Below the pieces are notes generated by a model that saw only the letters and a list, made by a program, of their open reading frames with translations, was not told where the DNA came from and ran no database searches. 7,246 nucleotides of DNA from Alphaproteobacteria bacterium (GTDB lineage Bacteria > Pseudomonadota > Alphaproteobacteria > Acetobacterales > Acetobacteraceae): contig JAAFHD010000179.1 of assembly GCA_013298245.1 (NCBI GenBank), forward strand, positions 1-7,246, read 5' to 3'. Both the position numbers and the translations under genes were made by a program. The stretch's first letter is position 1. Each line of letters opens with the position of its first letter. This document shows positions 1 through 6,344 of the stretch, piece by piece.

Positions 1-17
1 GGCGGCGGCGGCGGCGG
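1..17. repeat. GGC trinucleotide run inside tolA
   Basis: Five perfect GGC units plus GG abut the left edge. On the minus strand they are CCG codons that encode the polyproline stretch of TolA. The run may continue outside the window. It is an in-frame triplet repeat, so slippage would change proline number without breaking the frame. Confidence 0.5.
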
Positions 18-281
18 TGGCGACACCACCTGCGGCCGTTGCGGTTCGGCCGCCTGGTCGGGGCGCGGGGGTTGCGGCACGGGGTCGGGCGCGGGGCGCG
101 GCGCAAGCTGTTCGCCCTGCGCCATCTGCGGCGGCAGGGCGGCGATCAGCTCCACCGGGAAGGAGGTTTCCTCAGGCTCCGGCAGGCGCTTCGGCAGGCC
201 GATCAACAGCGCCAGCAGCGCCGCCAAATGCGCCGCTGCCGAGACCGCCACCCACAGCCTGATGCCCCTCAGCCGGGCCAT
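1..281 (-). CDS. tolA: TolA N-terminal part (Tol-Pal energy transducer), cut by window edge
   Basis: This is the inner-membrane protein that spans the periplasm and passes TolQR proton-motive energy to TolB/Pal at the outer membrane. The visible 93 residues start with ATG at 281-279. There is a short basic N-terminus (Arg3, Arg5, Arg8) and one membrane helix at about residues 10-29. Ser14 and His18 have the Ser-x3-His spacing of the TolA/TonB helix that contacts TolQ/ExbB. From residue 50 on the chain is rich in Pro, Gln and Ala and ends at the edge in at least six consecutive prolines, as in TolA/TonB periplasmic linkers. The start lies 3 nt after the tolR stop, and its Shine-Dalgarno AAAGG runs into that stop codon, so translation is probably coupled. 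The C-terminal domain is outside the window. A TonB-like protein would look the same in isolation; the position after tolQR decides for TolA. Confidence 0.88.
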   Translation of the reverse strand, partial: MARLRGIRLWVAVSAAAHLAALLALLIGLPKRLPEPEETSFPVELIAALPPQMAQGEQLAPRPAPDPVPQPPRPDQAAEPQRPQVVSPPPPPP

Positions 282-284
282 GTG

Positions 285-821
285 TCACCTTTGCGGCGGT
301 TGGGCCGGCCGAGGGGGAGCCGATTGGGGAGCAGGCTGTTGCGGACGAGGCCCGGGCACGGTTGGCGTGGCCGCCGGGGGGCGGCCAGCGGGCTGTTCGG
401 CGAGCAAGGCGACGCGCGTGAAACCACCGGCGGCGATGTTGCCCATCACCTCCATCACGCGGCCATAGGTGATGGCGCGATCGCCGCGCACGAAGATGCG
501 GCGTTCCGGCGCGCCTGGTTGCTGCGCTTCGCCGATGGCGCGCAGACGGGGCACCAGTTCCTCCATCGTGACCTCGGTTTCCTGGATGAAGATCCGGCCC
601 TCGGGGTTCACGCTGATGGTGATGGGGTCCTGTTCCTGGTTGATGGGCGTGGCTTGCGTGCGGGGCAGATCCACCGGCACGCCGGCGGTCATCATGGGAG
701 CTGCGACCATAAAGATGATCAGCAGCACCAGCATCACGTCCACGAAGGGTGTGACGTTGATTTCAGCCATCGGGCGATAGCGGCGATGGCCGCCACCGCG
801 GGACATCAAGGGGCCTGCCAT
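285..821 (-). CDS. tolR: TolR, ExbD/TolR-family proton channel subunit with long proline-rich tail
   Basis: TolR is an inner-membrane partner of TolQ in the proton-driven Tol motor. The 178-residue product has a short basic cytoplasmic N-terminus, then the family signature MAEINVTPFVDVMLVLLIIF (residues 18-37), one membrane helix at about 26-44 with the essential Asp28 (aligned with Asp23 of E. coli TolR), and a periplasmic domain to about residue 143. The last 35 residues (144-178) hold 14 prolines and many Gln/Ala; E. coli TolR, at about 142 residues, lacks such a tail. The chosen ATG is 1 nt after the tolQ stop and has GGAAG 9 nt upstream. Met6 is a possible alternative start but lacks a better ribosome site. 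tolA follows after 3 nt. The call is ExbD-like by sequence; the tol context makes it TolR. Confidence 0.95.
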   Translation of the reverse strand: MAGPLMSRGGGHRRYRPMAEINVTPFVDVMLVLLIIFMVAAPMMTAGVPVDLPRTQATPINQEQDPITISVNPEGRIFIQETEVTMEELVPRLRAIGEAQQPGAPERRIFVRGDRAITYGRVMEVMGNIAAGGFTRVALLAEQPAGRPPAATPTVPGPRPQQPAPQSAPPRPAQPPQR

Positions 822-822
822 G

Positions 823-1557
823 TCAGAGCGCTTCCGTCGGGCGGCGGATGGAGGCCTGTTCGGTCTGGCGCGAGAGGATGGCGCTGAACTCGGCCGCGAA
901 GCCTTCCATGCGTGAGGCGAACTTCGCCAACTGGCTGCCCAGCATGTTGTAGGCGAGCACCGCGGGGATGGCCGCGACCAGGCCGATCGCGGTGGCGAAC
1001 AGCGCCTCCGCGATGCCGGGTGCCACCACGGCCAGCGATGTGTTCTGCATGCCGGCGATGGCGGTGAAGCTGTTCATGATGCCCCACACCGTGCCGAACA
1101 ACCCGATGAAGGGTGCGGCCGAACCGGTATTGGCCAGGAAGGTCATGCGCTTTTCCAGGCGCTCCATTTCGCGCTGGATGGTCACCGCCATGGCGCGTTC
1201 CACGCGTTCCTTGGTGCCGGCGACGAATTGCGCCGCACCCGTGTTTTCCATGCTGCGCCGCCATTCGCGCATGCCCGAGACGAACACCGCGGCCAGCGGA
1301 TGCTGCGGCACTTCGCCCTGCTTGCGGAACAGCTCATCCAGGCTGCCGCCGGACCAGAACTGGTCTTCCAGCGCATCGGCCTCGCGGCGCGCGCGGCGCA
1401 GCGCCTGCGTCTTTTCGAAGACGATCGCCCAGACGAAGATGGAGGCGAAAATCAGCGCCAGCATCACCGACTTCACGACCCAATCGGCCATCAGGAACAG
1501 GCCAAGCAGGGACATGTCGTGCGTCGCGGCGAGCGGGGCGCTGGTGACCGGGTTCAT
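823..1557 (-). CDS. tolQ: TolQ, MotA/TolQ/ExbB proton channel protein
   Basis: TolQ is the multi-span inner-membrane channel subunit of the Tol-Pal system, which drives outer-membrane constriction at division. The 244-residue length is close to the family norm. Three membrane helices are visible at about residues 26-46, 141-163 and 178-202, with a large cytoplasmic loop between the first two. The hallmark segment FIGLFGTVWGIMNSF lies at 150-164. The third helix includes APGIAEALFATAIGLVAAIP (179-198), with Thr189 at the channel-lining Thr position known from E. coli (Thr178 there). The start ATG overlaps the ybgC stop as ATGA and has GGAG 8 nt upstream. Met15 has no ribosome site and is less likely. 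The tolR start follows 1 nt after the TGA. ExbB is the only serious alternative and is disfavoured by the ybgC/tolR/tolA neighbours. Confidence 0.97.
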   Translation of the reverse strand: MNPVTSAPLAATHDMSLLGLFLMADWVVKSVMLALIFASIFVWAIVFEKTQALRRARREADALEDQFWSGGSLDELFRKQGEVPQHPLAAVFVSGMREWRRSMENTGAAQFVAGTKERVERAMAVTIQREMERLEKRMTFLANTGSAAPFIGLFGTVWGIMNSFTAIAGMQNTSLAVVAPGIAEALFATAIGLVAAIPAVLAYNMLGSQLAKFASRMEGFAAEFSAILSRQTEQASIRRPTEAL

Positions 1558-1976
1558 GCATCCATCTCCGGGGCGGCGATCCGTGCGCGGAGCACGGAAC
1601 GCCAGGGTTCGGGAATTGCGCGTGGGCGCATCGTAGCGGCACCCACACAGACCAGCCGCACCTTCAGCGCGGCAAGAATTTTGCCTTCCAGCATCACGTC
1701 CTGATCCAGGTCCAGGATGGCGGAAACACGGCGGATTCGCGTGCGGACCGTGACCAGGTCATCGAGCCGAGCGGGGGTCGCATACTCCACCTCGATGCGT
1801 TTCACCACCAGGAAGGCGTCGTGGCGCGATGTCATCTCGGCATGGGGGAGATTCAGGGCGCGCAGGGCTTCGGTGCGGGCACGTTCGGCCCAGCGCAGAT
1901 AGCTGGCATGGTAGACGATGCCGCCGGCGTCTGTGTCTTCGTAATAGGTGCGTATTTCGTGCAGGTGGTCAGCCAT
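1554..1976 (-). CDS. ybgC: YbgC, Tol-Pal-associated acyl-CoA thioesterase (hotdog fold)
   Basis: This is a cytoplasmic 4-hydroxybenzoyl-CoA-thioesterase-like enzyme that hydrolyses acyl-CoA or acyl-ACP thioesters. Members sit at the head of tol-pal clusters, and a role in phospholipid metabolism has been proposed. The 140-residue protein opens with the family active-site motif [16 protein letters not shown] (residues 11-26). Asp16 matches the catalytic Asp17 of Pseudomonas 4HBT, and RWAERARTE (28-36) continues the signature on the long helix. The open frame runs upstream to 2078, but that extension lies inside ruvB and lacks family similarity, so the ATG at 1976 just before the motif is chosen. 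It overlaps the end of ruvB by 8 nt and has no strong Shine-Dalgarno, which suggests coupling to ruvB translation. The stop overlaps the tolQ start (ATGA). Confidence 0.93.
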   Translation of the reverse strand: MADHLHEIRTYYEDTDAGGIVYHASYLRWAERARTEALRALNLPHAEMTSRHDAFLVVKRIEVEYATPARLDDLVTVRTRIRRVSAILDLDQDVMLEGKILAALKVRLVCVGAATMRPRAIPEPWRSVLRARIAAPEMDA

Positions 1977-2994
1977 CCAGCAGGTCCGGTTGGATGCCGA
2001 AGCCGGCGGGGGGCGTGAGGCCGAGGTGGCGCCAACCGGGTTCGCCCAGCACGCGGCCGCGTTGGGTGCGGAGAACAAAACCCTCCTGGATGAGGAAGGG
2101 TTCGATCACGTCTTCGAGTGTGTCGCGCGATTCGGCCAGTGCGGCGGCCAGCGTTTCAACGCCGACCGGGCCGCCACCATGATGTTCGGCGATGCGGCGC
2201 AGATAGCGACGGTCCATCGCGTCCAGGCCCTTGGCGTCCACTTCCAGGCGGTTCAGCGCGTCGTCCACCATCGCGCGGTCGGCGATGCGGCCGGCGACCA
2301 GCGCGAAATCGCGCACGCGGCGCAGCAGGCGGCCGGCGATTCGGGGCGTGCCGCGGGACCGGCCGGCGATCTCGCGCGCGCCGGCTTCGGCCAGGCCGAA
2401 GCGCAGTTTTTCGGCGCCGCGGCGGATGATGCTGAAGAGTTCTTCGGGTGTGTAGAGCAACAGCCGCAAGGGGATGCCGAAGCGGTCGCGCAGCGGTTGC
2501 GCCAGCAGGCCGGAACGGGTGGTGGCGCCGACCAAAGTGAAGGGCGGCAGGTCGATGCGGACGGTGCGCGCGGCAGGGCCTTCGCCGATGATGAGGTCGA
2601 GCTGGAAATCCTCCATCGCCGGATAGAGGGTCTCTTCAATCGCGGGTTGCAGGCGGTGGATTTCGTCCACGAACAGCACGTCATTCGCCTGCAGATTCGT
2701 CAGGATCGCCGCCAGGTCGCCGGCGCGTTGCAGCACCGGGCCGGAGGTGGCGCGGAAGCCCACGCCCATCTCCTTCGCCACGATCTGCGCGAGCGTGGTT
2801 TTGCCCAAGCCCGGCGGGCCGTGCAGCAGCACATGGTCCAGCGCTTCGCCACGCACACGCGCTGCCTGGATAAAGATCGAAAGGTTGTCGCAGGCCACGC
2901 GCTGCCCGGTGAAATCGGCCAAGGTTTGCGGGCGCAACGCGTTGTCGTTGCCGTCTTCCTCGCGCTTCTCTGGGTCGCTCAGGCGTTCGCTCAC
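1969..2994 (-). CDS. ruvB: RuvB, Holliday junction branch-migration ATPase
   Basis: RuvB is the hexameric AAA+ motor that, loaded by RuvA, pumps DNA through Holliday junctions during recombinational repair and fork rescue. The 341-residue protein is a normal length for the family and all key elements are seen: Walker A GPPGLGKT (59-66), Walker B LFVDEIHR (107-114), sensor 1 GATTR (156-160), arginine finger in LRDRFG (Arg171), sensor 2 GTPR with Arg218, and the C-terminal winged-helix signature [18 protein letters not shown] (297-314). The start codon is GTG, overlapping the ruvA stop as GTGA, with AAGGA 9 nt upstream; no other start fits. The 3' end overlaps ybgC by 8 nt. Nothing is missing or unusual apart from a slightly long C-terminal tail after the winged helix. 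Confidence 0.98.
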   Translation of the reverse strand: MSERLSDPEKREEDGNDNALRPQTLADFTGQRVACDNLSIFIQAARVRGEALDHVLLHGPPGLGKTTLAQIVAKEMGVGFRATSGPVLQRAGDLAAILTNLQANDVLFVDEIHRLQPAIEETLYPAMEDFQLDLIIGEGPAARTVRIDLPPFTLVGATTRSGLLAQPLRDRFGIPLRLLLYTPEELFSIIRRGAEKLRFGLAEAGAREIAGRSRGTPRIAGRLLRRVRDFALVAGRIADRAMVDDALNRLEVDAKGLDAMDRRYLRRIAEHHGGGPVGVETLAAALAESRDTLEDVIEPFLIQEGFVLRTQRGRVLGEPGWRHLGLTPPAGFGIQPDLLDG

Positions 2995-3605
2995 CGCGCG
3001 AATTCCTTCAGGCCGTCGCGGATCAGTGCATCCAGCGAGACATCATCGCCCAACCGCTTCGCGGCGCGCGCAATCGCAGCCTCCGCTTCCGCGCGCTTCA
3101 TACCCAGATTCACCAACGCCGAGGCCGCATCCCGCTCCACACCACCCGCCGGGATGATGTCCACCGCGCCCACGCCATCGGCTTCCGGCATGGCGCGCCC
3201 CACGGCCCATTTCTGCATCGCGGGTTCATCGATGATGCGGTTGGCGGTGGCCGCACCCAACCCCTTCACCTCGCCCAACCGCTTGCGTTCCTTGCCCGCG
3301 ATCACCCGCGCCAGCCCCGTCGGGTCGAGCCCGGACAGCACTTGCAGCGCCTTCTGCGGCCCGACCATCTTCACTTCGATCAAGGCGCGAAACGCCTCGC
3401 GCTCCGCCGCATCAGCAAAGCCGAACAGCGTGATGGCATCCTGCGAAACACGTGTTTCCACCAGCAGCTTCTGCGCACCCTCGCGCGCCGTCAGCTTGTC
3501 CAGCGTCTTGCGGCTGCACGCGACCAGATAACCCACGCCATTCACATCCAGCACGCAGCCGCCTTCGTGCACGGCATCGACACGCCCTGTCAGCGCCGCG
3601 ATCAT
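2991..3605 (-). CDS. ruvA: RuvA, Holliday junction-binding subunit, divergent DNA-contact residues
   Basis: RuvA tetramers hold the four-way junction in a square-planar form and recruit RuvB. The 204-residue protein has the OB-fold domain (about 1-63, beginning MIAALTGRV and including NGVGYLV), two helix-hairpin-helix motifs (about 78-90 and 113-125) and a C-terminal RuvB-binding domain ([18 protein letters not shown], about 158-176). Compared with remembered E. coli RuvA, numbering runs gap-free to about residue 131. Against that, the acidic-pin Glu55 is Gln (Asp56 kept), Gly80 of the first hairpin is Met, and Lys118-Lys119 of the second are Ala-Ala. The frame extends upstream to 3659 inside ruvC, but the canonical N-terminus fixes the ATG at 3605. 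It overlaps the ruvC stop (ATGA) and its own stop overlaps ruvB (GTGA). Confidence 0.93.
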   Translation of the reverse strand: MIAALTGRVDAVHEGGCVLDVNGVGYLVACSRKTLDKLTAREGAQKLLVETRVSQDAITLFGFADAAEREAFRALIEVKMVGPQKALQVLSGLDPTGLARVIAGKERKRLGEVKGLGAATANRIIDEPAMQKWAVGRAMPEADGVGAVDIIPAGGVERDAASALVNLGMKRAEAEAAIARAAKRLGDDVSLDALIRDGLKEFAR

Positions 3606-4102
3606 GCCGTCGCAAGCCTGGCCAGCGCCGCCCGCGTCCCACGATGATGCGCATGGCAAATCGCAATCGCCAGCGCATCCGCCGAATCCGCACGCGAGAT
3701 CTTCGCCCCCGGCAACAGGCGCTTGACCATGTCCTGCACCTGTTCCTTCGCCGCATGCCCGGTGCCGACGACGGCGCGTTTGACCTCCATCGCCTGGTAT
3801 TCCGCGACCGGCAGCCCCGCCATCGCCGGCGCCAACAGCGCCACGCCCCGCGCCTGCCCCAGCTTCAACGCCGCCGCCGGATTCTTGTTCACGTAGGTAT
3901 GCTCAACCGCCGCCTCATCCGGCGTCCACTCCGCCAACAGCGCCGCCAGCCCGCGATAAATGATGGTCAGCCGCTCCGGCAGCGGCATATCCGCCTTGGT
4001 CGAAATCGCGCCGTCCGCCACCCAGGTCAGCCGCCCGGATTGGAAGCCGATCAGCCCCCAGCCGGTATGCGTCAGCCCAGGATCGAGGCCCAGAATCCTC
4101 AC
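3602..4102 (-). CDS. ruvC: RuvC, Holliday junction resolvase
   Basis: RuvC is the dimeric, metal-dependent endonuclease that cuts opposite strands of Holliday junctions, acting with RuvAB. The 166-residue length is typical. The four acidic catalytic positions of the RNase H-like fold are present: Asp7 in [12 protein letters not shown], Glu67 in [12 protein letters not shown], and Asp139 and Asp142 in [15 protein letters not shown]. The [11 protein letters not shown] helix (76-86) and the [17 protein letters not shown] segment (106-122) are also characteristic. The start is GTG at 4102, overlapping the yebC stop as GTGA, with a good ribosome site GGAGAAG 8 nt upstream. The stop overlaps the ruvA ATG. 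The enzyme looks complete and functional. Confidence 0.97.
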   Translation of the reverse strand: MRILGLDPGLTHTGWGLIGFQSGRLTWVADGAISTKADMPLPERLTIIYRGLAALLAEWTPDEAAVEHTYVNKNPAAALKLGQARGVALLAPAMAGLPVAEYQAMEVKRAVVGTGHAAKEQVQDMVKRLLPGAKISRADSADALAIAICHAHHRGTRAALARLATA

Positions 4103-4842
4103 GCCGAAAGCTTCTCCATCACGCTCTCATCCACCTCGAAATTCGCCGTCACGACCTGCACATCATCATGGTCATCCAGCGCGTCGATCAGCTTCAGAAC
4201 GCTACGCGCGGCATCTTCGTCCAGATGCACTGTCAGGTTCGGCCGCCATTCCAGCTTGGCGCTTTCCGCCTCACCAAACTTCGCTTCCAGCGCGCCCTGC
4301 ACCGCGGCCAGCGCATCCGGCGCCGTCACCACTTCGTGCCCTTGCGCACCGCTCACCACATCATCCGCACCGGCCTCGATCGCCGCTTCCAGCATCGCAT
4401 CCGCATCGCCCACGGCCGCGCCGAATCGCACCACACCAATCCGGTCAAACTGGAACGCCACCGTCTCTCCCATCACGCCGCCATGCTTGGCGAACATGCT
4501 TCGCAGGTCCCCCGCGGTGCGGTTACGATTGTCCGTCAGCGCCTCGACGATCAGCGCCACGCCACCTGGCCCGCGCCCCTCATACCGCACTTCCACATAG
4601 TCCTCGCCACCACCCGCGCCAGACGCCTTCTTGATCGCGCGCTCCACCGCGTCCTTGGTCATGTTGGCCAACCGCGCCGCCACCAAAGCCGCGCGCAGCC
4701 TGGGGTTATGCGCCGCGTCGGGGCTGCCGCCCTTCACCGCCACGGTGATCTCGCGCCCGATCTTGGCGAAGGCGCGCGCGCGCTTGGCGTCCTGCCCGCC
4801 CTTGCGGTGCATGATGTTCTTGAACTGCGAATGACCGGCCAT
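4099..4842 (-). CDS. yebC: YebC/TACO1-family translation factor (formerly 'transcriptional regulator')
   Basis: The 247-residue protein starts with the family signature [20 protein letters not shown] and continues with [35 protein letters not shown] lies near the middle. The family was long annotated as DNA-binding regulators, and E. coli and Pseudomonas members have been reported to affect transcription, including of ruv genes. Later work on YebC and mitochondrial TACO1 points to a ribosome-associated factor that relieves stalling at proline-rich stretches. The frame stays open upstream to 5526, opposite the next gene, but only the ATG at 4842 gives the conserved N-terminus. AGGGG lies 6 nt upstream of it. 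This is the first gene of the eight-gene minus-strand run, so the operon promoter should lie in 4843-4968 or further upstream. Its stop overlaps the ruvC GTG. Confidence 0.97.
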   Translation of the reverse strand: MAGHSQFKNIMHRKGGQDAKRARAFAKIGREITVAVKGGSPDAAHNPRLRAALVAARLANMTKDAVERAIKKASGAGGGEDYVEVRYEGRGPGGVALIVEALTDNRNRTAGDLRSMFAKHGGVMGETVAFQFDRIGVVRFGAAVGDADAMLEAAIEAGADDVVSGAQGHEVVTAPDALAAVQGALEAKFGEAESAKLEWRPNLTVHLDEDAARSVLKLIDALDDHDDVQVVTANFEVDESVMEKLSA

Positions 4843-4968
4843 GGCAGGCCCCTGATCCCCGGAATCGTTGAATGCGCCCGGTATAGCCCCCCCCCAACCG
4901 CTTCGCCACCGCACAACCGCAGGGCGAAACATCTGGTCACAACCCGCACTCCCCGGCAGATTGCCGCC
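4843..4968. promoter_or_regulatory. divergent intergenic region between yebC and the FMN-protein gene, with a C9 tract
   Basis: This 126-bp gap must carry the promoter for the yebC-to-tolA run, unless that promoter lies inside the opposing gene, and probably the promoter of the plus-strand pair. The only AT-richer spot is GGTATAGC at 4881-4887. It reads CTATAC (4886-4881) towards yebC and TATAGC (4882-4887) towards the FMN gene, so either could be a -10 element. No acceptable -35 hexamer was found at 16-18 bp on either strand, so no exact promoter is claimed. A run of nine C (4887-4895) lies directly beside it. No terminator or operator-like palindrome was recognised. Confidence 0.45.
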
Positions 4969-5598
4969 ATGGACGCGAACACCCCGGCCGACCCCTTCGC
5001 CATCACCAGCCTGGCCGCGCTGGAGGCACTGTATGACCCGCCCTCGGAGCTGGTCATGAACAAGGTCGCGCAGCGGCTGGATGCCGCGACGCAGGCCTTC
5101 ATCGCCGCCAGCCCCTTCATGCTGCTGGGCACCAATGGTCCGCGCGGCATTCACATCACGCCGCGCGGCGATGCGCCTGGCTTCGTGACCGTCGCCGATG
5201 ACCGCACGCTGATCCTGCCGGACCGTCGCGGCAACAACCGCATCGACGCGCTGCGTGACATCATCGACGACCCGCGCGTCTCCCTGCTGTTCCTGGTACC
5301 GGGTGCGGGCGAAACGCTGCGCATCCATGGCCGCGCGCGCATCACGACCGACCCCGCGCTGTGCGCCGCGCATATCGCGCAGGGCAAGGAACCGCGCTCG
5401 CTGCTGGTCATCAGCGTGGATGATTTCTTCATGCAATGCGCGAAGGCGCTGATGCGCTCGCGCCTGTGGGATGGCCGCAAACGGCCCGACGGCGTGCCCA
5501 GCATGGGCCAGCTTCTGGCCAGCCAAATCCCCGGCCGCGTCGACGCCGAACAGGTGGACGCGACCTATCCCGACCGTATCCGGAGCACGATGTATTGA
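4969..5598 (+). CDS. FMN-binding split-barrel protein, pyridoxamine 5'-phosphate oxidase-like family (MSMEG_1061/DR_2398 type)
   Basis: The 209-residue cytoplasmic protein belongs to the PPOX-like flavin split-barrel superfamily and resembles the subgroup named after MSMEG_1061/DR_2398. Supporting motifs are [10 protein letters not shown] (48-57), [11 protein letters not shown] (63-73), [12 protein letters not shown] (84-95), [17 protein letters not shown] (109-125) and the C-terminal [15 protein letters not shown] segment. These loops bind flavin in relatives. The substrate is unknown, and it should not be called pyridoxamine-phosphate oxidase (pdxH). The frame is open far upstream, across yebC, but family similarity begins after the ATG at 4969; the ribosome site there is weak (GGCAGA). 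It is divergent from yebC, and its stop shares a base with the next start (TGATG), implying co-translation with the lipoprotein. Confidence 0.85.
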   Translation: MDANTPADPFAITSLAALEALYDPPSELVMNKVAQRLDAATQAFIAASPFMLLGTNGPRGIHITPRGDAPGFVTVADDRTLILPDRRGNNRIDALRDIIDDPRVSLLFLVPGAGETLRIHGRARITTDPALCAAHIAQGKEPRSLLVISVDDFFMQCAKALMRSRLWDGRKRPDGVPSMGQLLASQIPGRVDAEQVDATYPDRIRSTMY

Positions 5599-6344
5599 TG
5601 CGCGCTTTGCTTCTGCTGGGCCTGCTGGCCCTGTCCGCCTGCGCGACGCCGCCGGCGCGCCACGCCGCCTTCGCCGACACCGTTGCCGTCTATGCCAACG
5701 CGACGCGGCAGGAGGCGGATCGTGCGCAAACCATCAACCTGCCGCCGCCTGTCGTGCAGCCCGCGCCGCCATCGCGCAGCCGTGGCCGTGCGCGCGTGGC
5801 GGCACCCGCCCCGGTCGCGCCGGATTGCGCGCGGCTGGAAACCCTGACCGGCGAGGCGCGCGACACCTGCGTCGCGGTGCGGCACCAGCGCGTACTGGAC
5901 CTGGCCTGGCGCCATGCGCGCGCGATGGCCGCCTATACCGCTGCGTTGCGCGAATTGGCGTCGGCGCGGGATGCCGGCATCCCGCCCGCGCGGCTGGAAA
6001 CCCTGCGCGACGATGTCTTCGTCAGCGGCGCCGCGTTGCGTGCCGCGGCGGATGTGTCGGAAGACGCGATCGAACCCTTCCGCCCGATGGATGCGCCGGT
6101 GGGTCTGCGCCCCGCCTATGCGCGCGAAATGGCGGAACATGGTTGGCGTTTGCGCCAGCAATTGCAGATCCAGTCGGAGGCGCTGGCGGTGCTGGAAGAA
6201 GCCACACCTGGTGAGACGGCGGAACGCCTGTCGCGCCTGCGTTGGGCCGTCGCCTATCTGCGATCCGCGTTGGAGGTGATGACCACGCGCAACAGCGACG
6301 CGCTGGGCGAAATCATGCGCGCCCGCCGCGTGCTGGGGGTATAG
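5598..6344 (+). CDS. putative lipoprotein of unknown function
   Basis: This 248-residue protein was not recognised. It begins with a very short lipoprotein signal: Arg2, a hydrophobic stretch LLLLGLLAL, and the lipobox LSAC with the acylated Cys at residue 15, so it should be anchored in the periplasm or outer membrane. Residues about 46-76 form a Pro/Ala/Arg-rich linker. After it come Cys77 and Cys91, which could form a disulfide, and then a mostly helical, charged region to the end, with segments such as [20 protein letters not shown] and [19 protein letters not shown] that could form a helical bundle or coiled coil. The open frame starts earlier, but that part overlaps the FMN gene and lacks a signal peptide; the ATG at 5598 is supported by the signal and the TGATG junction. 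GGAG lies 12 nt upstream, rather far. The 3' end overlaps hrpB by 32 bp. Confidence 0.8.
   Translation: MRALLLLGLLALSACATPPARHAAFADTVAVYANATRQEADRAQTINLPPPVVQPAPPSRSRGRARVAAPAPVAPDCARLETLTGEARDTCVAVRHQRVLDLAWRHARAMAAYTAALRELASARDAGIPPARLETLRDDVFVSGAALRAAADVSEDAIEPFRPMDAPVGLRPAYAREMAEHGWRLRQQLQIQSEALAVLEEATPGETAERLSRLRWAVAYLRSALEVMTTRNSDALGEIMRARRVLGV

Noticed and set aside
39..887. A 282-codon plus-strand open frame opposite tolA and tolR
   Set aside because: It is an antisense shadow with Arg/His/Gly-rich low-complexity translation, covering well-supported tolR and tolA codons.
1977..2078. A 34-codon upstream extension of ybgC
   Set aside because: It lies inside the ruvB 3' end and lacks family similarity, whereas the ATG at 1976 gives the standard hotdog-thioesterase length and N-terminus.
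1948..3531. A 527-codon plus-strand open frame opposite ruvB and ruvA
   Set aside because: It lies antisense to two complete conserved genes, its composition (long Arg/Ala/Gln/His runs) is the mirror of GC-biased codons, and no domain or ribosome site supports it.
3606..3659. An 18-codon upstream extension of ruvA
   Set aside because: It overlaps ruvC codons; the canonical RuvA N-terminus starts at 3605 in an ATGA overlap.
3452..4600. A 382-codon plus-strand open frame opposite ruvA, ruvC and yebC
   Set aside because: It is antisense to three conserved genes, and the translation is Arg/Ser/Pro-rich with no recognisable motif.
4168..4968. A 267-codon upstream extension of the FMN-protein gene on the plus strand
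   Set aside because: It is antisense to yebC and shows no family similarity; the flavin-family sequence starts after 4969.
4843..5526. A 228-codon upstream extension of yebC on the minus strand
   Set aside because: It runs antisense through the FMN-protein gene, and the conserved YebC N-terminus begins at 4842 with a ribosome site just upstream.
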